A DNA stretch of 64,000 bases from Silvimonas amylolytica (GTDB lineage: Bacteria > Pseudomonadota > Gammaproteobacteria > Burkholderiales > Chitinibacteraceae), in the NCBI RefSeq assembly GCF_014645555.1, contig NZ_BMLY01000001.1, positions 203,929 through 267,928 of the forward strand, in the 5' to 3' direction. Below the pieces are notes generated by a model. The model did not search any database, had not been told where the DNA came from, and was given only the letters and a program-made list of their open reading frames with translations. This document shows positions 1 through 10,598 of this stretch, in pieces (within the stretch, counting starts at the first letter, position 1; every line of letters starts with the position of its first letter). A program made the position numbers and the translations under genes.

Positions 1-928
1 GCTGCGCTTCCATGCGTTTGCGCAGTTCAAGCTCATACAGCTTGGCGCGGAGCATTTGCCATGCTTCATCACGATTGCGGTGTTGCGAGCGGTCGTTCTG
101 GCACTGCACCACAATGCCGGTCGGAACGTGCGTCAAGCGGACGGCGGAATCGGTCTTGTTAATGTGCTGACCACCCGCGCCAGACGCCCGATAAGTGTCG
201 GTGCGAACGTCCGCCGGATTGATTTCGATTTCGAAACTGTCATCCACTTCAGGATAGACAAACACCGAGCAGAAAGAGGTGTGGCGGCGAGCATTGGAGT
301 CGAACGGCGACACGCGAACCAATCGGTGCACGCCAGTTTCAGTGCGCAGAAAACCGAACGCGTAATCGCCCGTCAACTTGATAGTGGCACTGGTAATGCC
401 GGCCACTTCACCTTCAGACACTTCCATGACTTCAACATTGAAGCCCTTGCGCTCACCATACCGCACGTACATCCGCAGCAGCATGGATGCCCAGTCTTGC
501 GCCTCTGTCCCGCCTGCACCGGACTGGATATCAACAAAGCACGGCTGCGGGTCCATCGGGTTGGAGAACATCCGGCGGAATTCGAGCGTCGCGATTTCCG
601 CCTCCAGCTCAGCCACGTCGTCAGACACGGCATTGATGGTGTCCCAGTCTTCTTCGCCCCGGCCCATGTCAAATAATTCTTTGGCGTCGGCTACGCCGTT
701 GACCACTTTATCCAGCACCAGTACGACGGCTTCCAGCGCCTTGCGCTCGCGGCCGATTTCCTGGGCTTTCTTGGGATCGTTCCAGATTTCTGGCGACTCA
801 GACAGGCGCACCACTTCTTCCAGCCGGTCCACTTTGGACGGGTAGTCGAGGTAACGTTTGAGTTCGTTGGCGCGTTCACCCAGATTGGTGAAGCGATTTT
901 CGATCTGGTTAAGCTGTTCGGCTTCCAT
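1..928 (-). CDS. prfB: Peptide chain release factor 2 (RF2), 3' end cut by window
   Basis: RF2 ends translation at UGA and UAA by hydrolysing peptidyl-tRNA on the ribosome. About 309 N-terminal residues are present; the last 55 or so lie outside the window (family about 365 aa). The catalytic GGQ loop ([17 protein letters not shown]) is visible near residue 250. The start [13 protein letters not shown] resembles betaproteobacterial RF2. Unusually, the codons where most bacteria carry the +1 frameshift site (CUU UGA C) read RYLDYP as CTC GAC TAC, so the frame is continuous and has no in-frame UGA. The upstream SD is weak. The translation was read directly from the minus strand. Identification is very secure. 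Confidence 0.96.
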   Translation of the reverse strand, partial: MEAEQLNQIENRFTNLGERANELKRYLDYPSKVDRLEEVVRLSESPEIWNDPKKAQEIGRERKALEAVVLVLDKVVNGVADAKELFDMGRGEEDWDTINAVSDDVAELEAEIATLEFRRMFSNPMDPQPCFVDIQSGAGGTEAQDWASMLLRMYVRYGERKGFNVEVMEVSEGEVAGITSATIKLTGDYAFGFLRTETGVHRLVRVSPFDSNARRHTSFCSVFVYPEVDDSFEIEINPADVRTDTYRASGAGGQHINKTDSAVRLTHVPTGIVVQCQNDRSQHRNRDEAWQMLRAKLYELELRKRMEAQ

Positions 929-1004
929 GCTCGATCAATTCATTCGGTTCGGGAAACCTGACATTCTAGCAGGGATGCACCCCAAATCAGACGCACTAGA
1001 CGTG

Positions 1005-1038
1005 AAAAATAAAAAAATCCGGCAGCGAACCACCGGAT
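1005..1038 (-). terminator. Rho-independent terminator of the glutamate dehydrogenase gene
   Basis: On the minus strand ATCCGG, a 10-nt loop and CCGGAT are followed by a T run (1011-1016). It lies about 70 bases past the stop codon of the gene ending at 1110. A second hairpin (GAGCACCG/CGGTGCTC, about 1074-1096) sits between the two and may add to it. Confidence 0.75.
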
Positions 1039-1109
1039 CAAAAGGGTGTGGGCCACCCGTAAGCCACATGCCGAGCACCGAAATCCGGTGCTCGCGACTG
1101 GCAAAAGCG

Positions 1110-4100
1110 TCATTCATCCATCAATCGGTGACGGGCTTCTCGCAGTGCCGCCGAAATCATCGCCAGATCAGTTGTGCTTGCCTTCAACTCTTGCAGCATG
1201 CGCTGCCAGGCCAGCACGGCGCCGTCATGCGCAGCTTGCCAGGCCTGCAGTCGATCCTCGACCATCCCGCCATCCCCTAGCCATGCCTGATCAACCAGTC
1301 TGGCATGAAGTCGCTGCAGGTCATCCCGCGCAGCCAGCCGGGCCAAGGCTTGCCATCGGTTTTCACGTGGCAGCCCTTCAATGGCTGCAGTCATCCAGTC
1401 AAAGCCCAGCAAAGCGTCCAGCTGCAAATACAATTGCAAACGTTCAGTCAATGCGCCACGCAATCCATCGTCACGCCCCAACTCCAGCAATGGACCGGCA
1501 TACTCTACGGCCAGCACGCGCGCAGCCAGGTCAAGCGGTACACCTTGCGCCACCCAATCATCACGCCGGGCGTGCGCCCGCTCCGGGTTGGCCAGCCACT
1601 GCGTGAGTCCCGCTAGCGCATTGCGTACGGCATCAGCAAAAGCCGGATCTTCTGCAACCTCAGGCGCTTGCAGTACCCAGCGTGTCGCTCGCTCGGTCTG
1701 GCGTCGCACAATTTGCAGCAAGGCATATTGCGTCACGGCAGAAACCGAACCCGGCAGTGCTTCAGCAGCTAGCGCGAGGCACTCACTACCCAGCAAGGAC
1801 TCTGTCACGGCCAACGCCTTGATGACCTGAGCCGGATGACGTTCTGCCTCTTCGCTCAAACGAAACGCAAAGGTAATGCCCTGGCGATTCACTGCATGAT
1901 TGGTCAGCACAGTGGCGACAATTTCGCGACGCAACGGATGATCAGCGAGACGACTACCAAAGCGCTCGACCAGCAACCCCGGGAAATACTCTCTCAGCAA
2001 CCCGTCCCACTGCGCGTCGTCTGGCAATTCACTGTTGAGCAAATCTTCGCTCAGCACCATCTTGGCATAAGCCAGCAACACCGCCAGCTCTGGCCCGGTC
2101 AAACCACCGCCAGCCTGCTGTCGATCGAGACACTGACTGTCGGTGGGCAGGTACTCCAGCCGGCGCGAGAGCTTGCCACGCCCCTCCAGTTGCTGCATGA
2201 AGCGCTGGTGTACCGTCAGCAACGACGCAGCCTGCTCAGCCTCCAGCGACAATGCCAGTGTTTGCAACTCATTGTCGCGCAACACCAATTGGCCGACGTC
2301 GTCCGTCATCTCAGCCAGCAGGGCGTTGCGCTGCTTGAGCGTCAGATCGCCCGCACTCATGATCCGGCCCAGCAAGATCTTGATGTTGACCTCGTGATCG
2401 GAACAATCCACGCCAGCCGAATTATCAATGGCATCGGTAAATACGCGGCCGCCAGCCAACGCATACTCAATCCGGCCCAACTGGGTCATACCCAGGTTGC
2501 CGCCCTCACCGAACACTTTGCAGCGCAGGTCACGACCATCCACCCGCAAGATGTCATTGCCACGATCATTTGCCTCCGCCTGCGATTGCGTCGACGCCTT
2601 CACATACGTGCCAATGCCACCGTTGTAAATCAGGTCAACCGGGGCACGCAGGAGCATATGAATGAGCGCAGTGGGCTCGAGTGCAGATACATCCACCTGC
2701 AACAGATTTTTGATCTGGGCGGAGAGCGGAATACTCTTGGCAGAGCGTGACCAGACGCCACCACCTTCTGAAATCAGACTCGCATCGTAATCCGCCCAGG
2801 ATGAGCGGGGCAGGCCGTAAAGCCGCTCACGCTCTTTGAAAGAGGCTTCCGGGTCCGGTTCGGGATCGATAAAAATGTGGCGATGATCAAACGCCGCCAC
2901 GAGCCGCGTCGCCCGTGATCGCAACATGCCGTTACCGAACACATCCCCCGACATATCGCCAATGCCGATGACCGTAAACGGATGCGTTGCCACGTCGATA
3001 CCCAGCTCGCGGAAGTGACGCACAACAGAAACCCATGCACCTCTTGCGGTAATGCCCATCTTTTTGTGGTCATAACCCACAGAGCCACCACTGGCAAAAG
3101 CATCATCCAGCCAGAAGCCATATTCCTGCGCCAGCCCGTTGGCCACGTCAGAGAACGTCGCAGTCCCCTTGTCTGCGGCGACCACCAGATAAGGATCATC
3201 CTCATCCCGACGGTGTGTGTGCGTTGGCGGTACCACTTTGCCATCGACCAGGTTGTCGGTCAGATCCAGCAATCCGCGAATAAAGCCCTTGTAGCATTCA
3301 ACGCCACGCGCCAGCCACGCCTCACGATCTGTCGGCGGGTTTTTGACGATAAAACCACCCTTGGAGCCCACAGGCACAATCACCGTATTCTTGACCATCT
3401 GCGCCTTGACCAGTCCCAGCACCTCAGTCCGGAAATCATCTCGCCGATCAGACCAGCGCAGCCCGCCGCGCGCCACCTTGCCGCCACGCAGATGCACACC
3501 TTCTACTTCTGTGGAGTAAACAAAAATCTCGAACAACGGCGCTGGCTGCGGCATGCCCGGCACGCGCGCAGAAGCGATTTTCAGTGAAAGATGGCCGCGG
3601 GGCGAACCGTCTGCGGTTGACTGGAAGTGACTGGTGCGCACCGTCGCTTCGATCGCGCCCCGGAAAGCACCAAGTGCTTTTTCATCATCAGCTACGGGCA
3701 GGGCGCTGATGGTGCTCGCCAATCGCTCACTGAGCGCATCAGCGGCGACATCATCAAGCGCCGATGGGTCGTGTCGAAGGTAAAACAGCCGTACGAGATC
3801 GCGCGCAATAGCGTTGTGGGCCAGCAGGCAATCTGCAAGTGTATCGACGGCGTTGCGCAAATTCAGTTGCTTGAGCCAGCGGGCGTAGGCACGCAGTACC
3901 AGCACTTCTCGCCATGCCAGCCCGGCATGCAGCACAAGGCGGTTAAAGCTGTCGTTCTCACTGCGGTTGTTGAATACGGCGCGGAAGGCGTCCAGAAAAC
4001 GCTGGCGTGCGGTTGCATCCTCAAGGGCGCCGGCAACCGGCAACTGAATGCCAATATCAATAATCCAGCGCGCCCCATCGTCCAGTTGCAAAATATACGG

Positions 4101-5861
4101 GCGTTCATCCAGTACGCGCACAGCCAGGTTTTCCAGCAGCGGAATGTAATCCGAGATGGCGATATCCTTGCCGTGAAACAGCTTGATGCGCCAGAGCCGG
4201 GTGTCGGTATGGCTCGCTGGCGTCAGTGTTGCAGCGAGCGGATTGAGTTCTGATATCTCTTCCAGCGCATCAATGTCATACACAGCAACCCGGGCGCCAA
4301 AGTCACTGGTGTAAGCCGGCGGGAAAGCCCGCTGATAGCGCTGATAGCGGGCAGCCCCCAACTCCTCTCCACCATGCTGCAGCAAGCTGCTACGCAACTC
4401 ATCCTGCCAGCGCTGCGCGATCTGGGCGATTTCCGCCTCGATTTCATGTGCGCTATAAACCGGGCAAATGCCGTGCGGCAACCGCACAATAAAGTGAATG
4501 CGCGCCAGCGGCGAGTCGGATAGCCAGACATTAAAATCGCAACTCTCGCCACCCATACGCTCCAGCAACAACTGCTGGATGCGCGTGCGCACTTCAGTGG
4601 TGTAGTTGTCCCGCGGCACGTAAAACATGACCGAAACATACCGACGATAAATGTCATCACGGAACAATACCCGCACGCGATTGCGCTCATGCAGGCCAAC
4701 AACGGCAGAAACAATCCGCGTCAGATCATCCACGCCGGTTTCCATCAATTCATCGCGCGGCCAGGTATCCAGCACATTGAGCATGGCCTTGCCACGATGA
4801 CCGGACAAATCGACACCGCTTCGTTGCAGTACTGCTTCGATTTTCCGGCGGGCCACGGGCACTTCACGCGGCGGTTGTGTGTACGCACTGGCCGTGTACA
4901 GCCCCAGCAGGCGCAACTCGCCAAGAACCTTGCCAGCGGCATCAACACGCTTGACGATCACCACATCCAGGTAGGCCGGACGGTGGATGGTCGATCGTGA
5001 GTCAGACTTGGTCAGAATCAACAGCGTCTGCGGGTTGTAGGCGAGGGCGCGCAATTCTGGTGCCAACTGGGCAAACGCGTGAGAGGGCGCCGAGACATTG
5101 CCATTGCGCAACAAACCGAACCCGGAATGGGGCTCGCTCATCAGCGCCTCGCCGTCGGCACTGAGTTGATAGTCTCGCGTACCCAGGATGACGAAATGAT
5201 CATCCAGCAACCACGCAAGAAAGGCTTGCGTCTCGTGGCGCTCTTCTGCATCAACGGACGGCGGATTGACCGCAAGATCATCACGGCACGCCGCGATGCG
5301 CGCCTTCATCCGGGGCCAGTCTGCAATCACAGACGCAAGTGTCGTCAACACTTCTTCAATACTGGCCTGCAGGGCACGCAATGCGGCCGGATCGGTCTCT
5401 CGATCGATTTCAAAGTGCATCCAGGATTCGGCCGTACCCTCTGCACTCAGGCCAGTCAGCTCGCCTTGCGCATCACGCATCACATGCAAAACCGGGTGCA
5501 GTACCAGGTGCACCGTATAGCCCGCCCGGGCCAGCGCCATACTGACGGTATCCACGAGGAAGGGCAGGTTGGGGACGACCAGTTCAATAACTGTGTGTGA
5601 CGACTGCCAACCGTGCTCTGGTGGCGTGGGATTGTAGATGCGCAGAAGTGGCTGTTCGGGCAACCGGACCTGGCCCAGTCGCTGATGCGCCTGAGCGGCA
5701 CCCAGCCAGTCTTCGGCCAGATGGGTAGAGAAGTCTTCTTCTGGCAGGTCGGCACACCAGGCCTGCAGGAAAGCCCTGAGACCGCTGTCATTACCGGCCA
5801 TCAAGAGTACACTTTCGAGAATGCCGGTGGCATGCGTCGGACGGGTTTTGTTTTGAATCAT
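1110..5861 (-). CDS. gdhB: NAD-specific glutamate dehydrogenase, large (about 180 kDa) type
   Basis: Catalyses oxidative deamination of glutamate to 2-oxoglutarate with NAD, a catabolic route in the cytosol. At about 1583 aa the length fits the bacterial GDH-large (Bac_GDH) family of 1550-1620 aa. Visible blocks are an N-terminal ACT-like regulatory part, the catalytic core RGGLRWSDRRDDFRTEVLGL with GSKGGFIVKNPP, the dinucleotide-binding region VIGIGDMSGDVFGNGM, and GEGGNLGMTQLGR. An ATG at 5870 is possible, but the AAGGA Shine-Dalgarno would then touch it; at 5861 the spacing is about 8, so 5861 is preferred. It stands alone, divergent from the next gene and followed by a terminator. Confidence 0.95.
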   Translation of the reverse strand: MIQNKTRPTHATGILESVLLMAGNDSGLRAFLQAWCADLPEEDFSTHLAEDWLGAAQAHQRLGQVRLPEQPLLRIYNPTPPEHGWQSSHTVIELVVPNLPFLVDTVSMALARAGYTVHLVLHPVLHVMRDAQGELTGLSAEGTAESWMHFEIDRETDPAALRALQASIEEVLTTLASVIADWPRMKARIAACRDDLAVNPPSVDAEERHETQAFLAWLLDDHFVILGTRDYQLSADGEALMSEPHSGFGLLRNGNVSAPSHAFAQLAPELRALAYNPQTLLILTKSDSRSTIHRPAYLDVVIVKRVDAAGKVLGELRLLGLYTASAYTQPPREVPVARRKIEAVLQRSGVDLSGHRGKAMLNVLDTWPRDELMETGVDDLTRIVSAVVGLHERNRVRVLFRDDIYRRYVSVMFYVPRDNYTTEVRTRIQQLLLERMGGESCDFNVWLSDSPLARIHFIVRLPHGICPVYSAHEIEAEIAQIAQRWQDELRSSLLQHGGEELGAARYQRYQRAFPPAYTSDFGARVAVYDIDALEEISELNPLAATLTPASHTDTRLWRIKLFHGKDIAISDYIPLLENLAVRVLDERPYILQLDDGARWIIDIGIQLPVAGALEDATARQRFLDAFRAVFNNRSENDSFNRLVLHAGLAWREVLVLRAYARWLKQLNLRNAVDTLADCLLAHNAIARDLVRLFYLRHDPSALDDVAADALSERLASTISALPVADDEKALGAFRGAIEATVRTSHFQSTADGSPRGHLSLKIASARVPGMPQPAPLFEIFVYSTEVEGVHLRGGKVARGGLRWSDRRDDFRTEVLGLVKAQMVKNTVIVPVGSKGGFIVKNPPTDREAWLARGVECYKGFIRGLLDLTDNLVDGKVVPPTHTHRRDEDDPYLVVAADKGTATFSDVANGLAQEYGFWLDDAFASGGSVGYDHKKMGITARGAWVSVVRHFRELGIDVATHPFTVIGIGDMSGDVFGNGMLRSRATRLVAAFDHRHIFIDPEPDPEASFKERERLYGLPRSSWADYDASLISEGGGVWSRSAKSIPLSAQIKNLLQVDVSALEPTALIHMLLRAPVDLIYNGGIGTYVKASTQSQAEANDRGNDILRVDGRDLRCKVFGEGGNLGMTQLGRIEYALAGGRVFTDAIDNSAGVDCSDHEVNIKILLGRIMSAGDLTLKQRNALLAEMTDDVGQLVLRDNELQTLALSLEAEQAASLLTVHQRFMQQLEGRGKLSRRLEYLPTDSQCLDRQQAGGGLTGPELAVLLAYAKMVLSEDLLNSELPDDAQWDGLLREYFPGLLVERFGSRLADHPLRREIVATVLTNHAVNRQGITFAFRLSEEAERHPAQVIKALAVTESLLGSECLALAAEALPGSVSAVTQYALLQIVRRQTERATRWVLQAPEVAEDPAFADAVRNALAGLTQWLANPERAHARRDDWVAQGVPLDLAARVLAVEYAGPLLELGRDDGLRGALTERLQLYLQLDALLGFDWMTAAIEGLPRENRWQALARLAARDDLQRLHARLVDQAWLGDGGMVEDRLQAWQAAHDGAVLAWQRMLQELKASTTDLAMISAALREARHRLMDE

Positions 5862-6184
5862 TGCAGCCATCCTTGATCAAAAGCAGGACTGTCATCGAAT
5901 CGGTACCTGCGGCTGGATAACCGCCACAGATCTGTAGCGACTGTATACGTGGCGTAAAACAGCCGCCAACGGGGTTTCCCGCATTGGGAATAGTCCTGAT
6001 TCGACAGGGATTCAAGGCTGCGTGATAGTGGCCGACCCGCGCACAACCAACTGGCAGTGAGTTTGTTTCCATCCGTTCTCATAATCGACAGGTGTTCCTT
6101 ACGAGGCGCTGAGCGGTCGAACGGATATATATAACAATGCGCTAATATGCCTACCATTGCCTGAAACTGTCATTGGAGTGCCTG
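5862..6184. other. Divergent intergenic region
   Basis: About 320 bases between the divergent glutamate dehydrogenase and DUF1631 genes. It must hold promoters for both. An AT-rich segment (ATATATAACAATG, about 6126-6138) is near the rightward gene. No convincing ORF, RNA or strong operator was seen. Confidence 0.5.
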
Positions 6185-8434
6185 ATGAATTCCGCCCAAG
6201 AGGTCCGGGGTAGCCCGACGCCAAACGACACGCTGGTTGCGTGCCGCGACATGGCGCTCAAGCTGCTCACGCAGTCCATGGAGGGGTTCTTTACCCAGTT
6301 GGAAGAGACCTTCTTCACGCTGGCTGAAAACACGCACGACAACAAGCTGCGTGATTCGTATTTTGCCGCCCGTTACGAGCTGCAATCGAAACGCACAACC
6401 ATCCTGACAGCGTTCCGCCAACAGTTTCTGGAAACCTTCGCTCAACGCCTCGAAGGCAAAACCAATAACGGCACCTTTTTCAAGGTCACCCAGTCGCTGG
6501 GCGAACTGTCTTTGGTCGCCAATGACGATTACGAAGAAAGCCTGACCGCCAGCGGCGTCGCCAATGCACTGAAAAACTCAGGCGGCGACACACTGCAACA
6601 ACTGGAACAGCGCCTGGCCCGCCTGATGCCACTGTCGGAAGATGCCGCCGCATCCAACCCGCTCAGCCCCGATGTCATCTGCGAAGCAGTAATGGCTGCA
6701 TGTCGTGTATTTGAAAGTGGCATTGGCGCACGTCTGGCTGCCATGAAGGCTTTCGAAACCAATCTGTCCGGCCAGATTTCCAAGGTCTACACCGACCTCA
6801 ACCAGTTTCTGATTCAGCGCAACGTACACCCAGCCCCCTTGCGTGGCGGACAAAGCCGTGCGCCGTCTCGCGCGCCCTATATGGGCGATCGCCAACCCGA
6901 TGCAGCCGGCGGCGCCCCACAAGGCGGATTTGACCAGGGGCAGTATCAAGGCGGCTACGGCAACCAACCGCAATACGGCGGTTACAGCCAGCCCATGCAG
7001 AACTATGCCGTAACCCCGGAACTGGTTGCGCACTTGCACCAACTGGCCGCCGGCAATATGCAACCGCAAGCGCAAAGCTCGTTGCGCCCGGAGTGGTTCG
7101 GCTTTCTGAATAATCTGCAGCGTGATCCACCCAATGGCGGCCTGACCGCGAATGGGCAACCGGAAAACCTGCTGAGCGTATTACGCACCACACGCTGGGT
7201 AAATGAACTCAACCGCGTTGACACCATGACGTTTGATCTGGTGTCCATGCTGTTCGATCGCCTGTTTGCCGATCAACGCCTGCCCAATGCTGCGAAGGGT
7301 CTGCTGGCCCGCTTGCAGATTCCGGTATTGAAAGTATCGATGCTGGATGGCAGCTTTTTTGCCCGCAAAGCACATCCGGCCCGTCAGCTAATTGACTTGC
7401 TGGAAGAAGCCTTCCTGGATTACGACGGCGAACCGGACGACACCGATCCGAAATTCGCCAAGTTCAGTGGCGTTGTCGCGTGGATTGCCGACCACTTTGA
7501 AGATGAAGTCGGCGTATTTGACACCGCACTGGCCGACATCAAACGCTTCCTGGCCGAAGAAGCCGCCGCACTGGAGCAAAAAGCCAGTGCAGCCGCTGAC
7601 GATCTATTGCAAACCGAAGTCGCTGAAATTGCCAGCGCTACGGCGACGACGCTGGTACAGAGCCGTCTGGCCCGGGCCGGCGAGGTGCCGCCTCTGGTTG
7701 CAGACTTCCTGACGCAATGGTGGGCACCCGCCATGGCCAAATCCTGGGGGCCGAACGGCGAAGCCGACCCGGTCTTTGCCCAGCGCCAGAAAGCACTGGA
7801 CGACCTCTTGTGGAGCTTGCAAGCCAAGCGTGGCCCGGAAGAACGCCTGCAACTGGTTAACTTGCTACCAGGCATGCTCAAAGTGCTTGAGCAAGGCGTG
7901 ACCGACGTCGGCATGGATCAAACTTCTTCACGCGCGTTTTTCTCCGAACTGGTGAATTGCCACGCTTCTGCCATTCGCACCGGCTTGCGTCAGTCCGCCA
8001 TGGAGCCGGTTGCGGCACCTGTACTACCACCGCCGTCAGCACCACAGGGCGTGGGCGCCAGCGTGACCATGCACGCCATGCCGCAGGCCATCGAAACCGC
8101 CCCGGCTGTTCATATCGAGCCGGCGATTTCGTTCGCTGCAGCAGTGGCCGAAGCAGCCGCGCCAGCCACGGACGACAATAATTCCCTGCCCAAGCGGGGA
8201 GAGTGGCTGTCATGGACAACGGATGACGGCGAAGAGCGCCGGCTGCGTCTATCCTGGGTTAGCCCGCTGGGAACACGTTATTTGTTCACCAATCGCACAG
8301 GCGAAAATGGCCTGACCCTGACCCGCAGCGACCTGGAAATGCATCTCGCCAGTGGCCGTTTGCAACGTTTGCAACGCGATGGCTCCGCCACCGAACGGGC
8401 ACTTAACCAGCTCAAGGAACAACTGGTCGCGTAA
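6185..8434 (+). CDS. DUF1631 family protein
   Basis: A 749-aa soluble protein matching the DUF1631 family of proteobacteria, which has no established biochemical function. The N-terminus (ACRDMALKLLTQSMEGFF) and the middle block TLRPEWF-like (SSLRPEWFGFLNNLQRD), WVNELNRVDTMTFDLVSMLFD and the C-terminal block LPKRGEWLSWTTDDGEERR are family-like. Residues about 240-272 form a Gly/Gln/Tyr-rich low-complexity linker. A TTG at 6173 would extend the frame, but ATG 6185 has GGAG six bases upstream, so it is preferred. It is followed by a strong terminator and looks monocistronic. The C-terminal segment may be PilZ-like, which would hint at c-di-GMP signalling, but this is only a guess. Confidence 0.88.
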   Translation: MNSAQEVRGSPTPNDTLVACRDMALKLLTQSMEGFFTQLEETFFTLAENTHDNKLRDSYFAARYELQSKRTTILTAFRQQFLETFAQRLEGKTNNGTFFKVTQSLGELSLVANDDYEESLTASGVANALKNSGGDTLQQLEQRLARLMPLSEDAAASNPLSPDVICEAVMAACRVFESGIGARLAAMKAFETNLSGQISKVYTDLNQFLIQRNVHPAPLRGGQSRAPSRAPYMGDRQPDAAGGAPQGGFDQGQYQGGYGNQPQYGGYSQPMQNYAVTPELVAHLHQLAAGNMQPQAQSSLRPEWFGFLNNLQRDPPNGGLTANGQPENLLSVLRTTRWVNELNRVDTMTFDLVSMLFDRLFADQRLPNAAKGLLARLQIPVLKVSMLDGSFFARKAHPARQLIDLLEEAFLDYDGEPDDTDPKFAKFSGVVAWIADHFEDEVGVFDTALADIKRFLAEEAAALEQKASAAADDLLQTEVAEIASATATTLVQSRLARAGEVPPLVADFLTQWWAPAMAKSWGPNGEADPVFAQRQKALDDLLWSLQAKRGPEERLQLVNLLPGMLKVLEQGVTDVGMDQTSSRAFFSELVNCHASAIRTGLRQSAMEPVAAPVLPPPSAPQGVGASVTMHAMPQAIETAPAVHIEPAISFAAAVAEAAAPATDDNNSLPKRGEWLSWTTDDGEERRLRLSWVSPLGTRYLFTNRTGENGLTLTRSDLEMHLASGRLQRLQRDGSATERALNQLKEQLVA

Positions 8435-8452
8435 GTCAGCGAGCACCCTGAT

Positions 8453-8477
8453 AAAAGCCCGGCCATGCCGGGCTTTT
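8453..8477 (+). terminator. Rho-independent terminator after the DUF1631 gene
   Basis: AAAGCCCGGC, loop CAT, GCCGGGCTTTTT, about 20 bases past the stop codon at 8434. Confidence 0.88.
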
Positions 8478-8506
8478 TGTTGGGCGGCATCTGGTAAAAT
8501 GCGCCG

Positions 8507-10423
8507 ATGATCCGACTCAAATCCCTGACACTGCGGCGCGGCACCAAGGTTCTGCTTGATCGCGCCGAGCTAACTCTTTATCCCGGCAGCAAAGTGGGTG
8601 TTGTAGGCGCCAATGGCGCTGGCAAATCCAGCTTCTTCAGCCTGCTGCGCGGCGAGTTGCATCCTGACTCTGGCGATCTGGAACTCCCGCCACGCCTGAC
8701 CATCGGCCACGTTGCACAAGAAACGCCGGCTCTGGCGTGCAGCGCACTGGACTACGTTCTGGATGGCGACACAGAACTACGCGACATCCAGCGCGAACTC
8801 GCGGCGCATGAAGGCGACGGTCTGCAGCATGGCGAACTTCTCGCACGCCTTGACGCCGTTGACGGCTACACCGCACAAGCGCGCGCAGCCCGCCTGCTAT
8901 CCGGCCTCGGCTTCTCGCAAGACGAGATGAGCCGGCCAGTCTCGGATTTCTCCGGCGGCTGGCGCATGCGCCTGAACCTGGCCCAGGCATTGATGTGCCG
9001 TTCCGACATCCTGCTACTGGACGAACCCACCAACCACCTGGATCTGGAAACCGTGGTCTGGCTGGAGAACTGGCTACGCAGCTATCAGGGTCTGCTGTTG
9101 ATCATCTCGCACGACCGGGACTTCCTGGATTCCACCATCAATGCCATCCTGCATGTGGGTGACGCAGCGCTGACGCTGTACACCGGTAATTACGAAGATT
9201 TCGAGAATCAGCGCGCACAAAAACTGGCACAACAACAACAAGCGTTCGACAAGCAACAGCGCGAGATCGCGCACCTGCAAAAGTTTGTTGACCGCTTCAA
9301 AGCCAAAGCTTCCAAAGCCCGCCAGGCGCAAAGTCGCGTCAAAGCACTGGAACGCATGGAGCGCATCGCCGCCGCACACGTCGATTCACCGTTCACTTTC
9401 ACGTTCCGGGAACCGGAATCCAGCCCGAACCCTCTGGTGCGACTGGAAAACGTCAATGCCGGTTATGCCGTGGAGTCACCGATTCTGCGCAACCTGAATC
9501 TGAGCCTGCAGAACACCGCACGATTGGGTTTGCTAGGCGTGAATGGCGCAGGCAAATCGACCCTGATCAAGACATTGGCAGCGGAACAAGAACTGCTCGA
9601 CGGCAAGCGCATTGAAGGAAAGGGCCTGAAGATCGGCTATTTTGCGCAGCACCAGGTTGACGCGCTCCGCCTGGATGAATCCCCGCTGTGGCACATGCAA
9701 AAACTTGATCCGGATACCCGTGAACAAGAATTGCGCAACTTCCTGGGTGGCTTTGACTTCCGGGGCAACATGGCCTCCGATCCGGTCGGGCCATTTTCTG
9801 GCGGCGAAAAAGCACGCCTGGCGCTGGCACTCCTGATCTGGCAACGCCCCAATCTCTTGCTGCTGGACGAGCCGACCAACCACCTGGACATTGAAATGCG
9901 CCAGGCGCTGACGCAGGCGCTGCAAGACTTTGAGGGTGCAATCATCGTGGTTTCTCACGATCGCCACTTGTTGCGTGCCACCGTCGATGATTTCTGGCTT
10001 ATCGAAAGCGGCACCGTACGCGCGTTCGATGGCGACCTTGACGACTACACGCGTTACAGCCAGGAAGTGCGCGCCAGCCAGCAAACGCTCAGCGAGACGC
10101 AGTCTGCCAGCACAGACGGTGAAATCAAGGTGGATCGCAAGGCGCAAAAACGTGCCGAAGCAGAAAACCGCCAGCGGCTTGCTGTGCTCCGAAAACCGTT
10201 GGAGCAACAGCTGGCCAGGATCGAAAAGCAGATGGGTACGTTAACTGCGGAGAACGAAGAGTTGACCGCAAAACTGGCCGACGAAGCCATTTACGACCCG
10301 GCCAGCAAAGACGCCCTGCAAACCGCGCTAAGGCGCAAGGCAGAAGTCGACGCCCAGCTTGAAGAGGTGGAAATGAACTGGCTGGACATCTCGGGAAAAC
10401 TTGAAGAAATCACTATTGATTAG
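8507..10423 (+). CDS. yheS: ABC-F family ATPase, YheS type
   Basis: A soluble ribosome-associated ATPase of the ABC-F class with two ABC cassettes and no membrane domain. At 638 aa it matches E. coli YheS (637 aa). Walker A motifs are GANGAGKSS (about residues 34-42) and GVNGAGKST (about 343-351). Signature motifs SGGWRMRLNLAQ and SGGEKARLALAL are each followed by a LLLDEPTNHLD Walker B. The linker between cassettes is long and charged (QQQQAFDKQQREIAHLQKF), and a C-terminal coiled coil covers about 545-630. ABC-F proteins act on translation elongation; the exact role of YheS here is inferred from the family. The upstream SD is weak, and a terminator follows. Confidence 0.94.
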   Translation: MIRLKSLTLRRGTKVLLDRAELTLYPGSKVGVVGANGAGKSSFFSLLRGELHPDSGDLELPPRLTIGHVAQETPALACSALDYVLDGDTELRDIQRELAAHEGDGLQHGELLARLDAVDGYTAQARAARLLSGLGFSQDEMSRPVSDFSGGWRMRLNLAQALMCRSDILLLDEPTNHLDLETVVWLENWLRSYQGLLLIISHDRDFLDSTINAILHVGDAALTLYTGNYEDFENQRAQKLAQQQQAFDKQQREIAHLQKFVDRFKAKASKARQAQSRVKALERMERIAAAHVDSPFTFTFREPESSPNPLVRLENVNAGYAVESPILRNLNLSLQNTARLGLLGVNGAGKSTLIKTLAAEQELLDGKRIEGKGLKIGYFAQHQVDALRLDESPLWHMQKLDPDTREQELRNFLGGFDFRGNMASDPVGPFSGGEKARLALALLIWQRPNLLLLDEPTNHLDIEMRQALTQALQDFEGAIIVVSHDRHLLRATVDDFWLIESGTVRAFDGDLDDYTRYSQEVRASQQTLSETQSASTDGEIKVDRKAQKRAEAENRQRLAVLRKPLEQQLARIEKQMGTLTAENEELTAKLADEAIYDPASKDALQTALRRKAEVDAQLEEVEMNWLDISGKLEEITID

Positions 10424-10460
10424 CAGCACAAATCATTGTTTTAAATGCACTTTTAAATGA

Positions 10461-10491
10461 AAAATGGCGACCCTTCAAGGGTCGCCGTTTT
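10461..10491 (+). terminator. Rho-independent terminator after yheS
   Basis: GGCGACCC, loop TTCAA, GGGTCGCC, then GTTTT, about 40 bases past the yheS stop. Confidence 0.85.
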
Positions 10492-10598
10492 CACATTTGG
10501 TTGCATGATTGTGACATCGCTTACTGTATTGCCATCAACGCAGCCCTCATTCTGGCCGTTAATCAAGTATGCACGCCCGCAAAAAGAGGACTGCCAAA

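Noticed and set aside
1836..2750. A 304-codon plus-strand open frame
   Set aside because: It lies wholly opposite the glutamate dehydrogenase gene and has no domain features.
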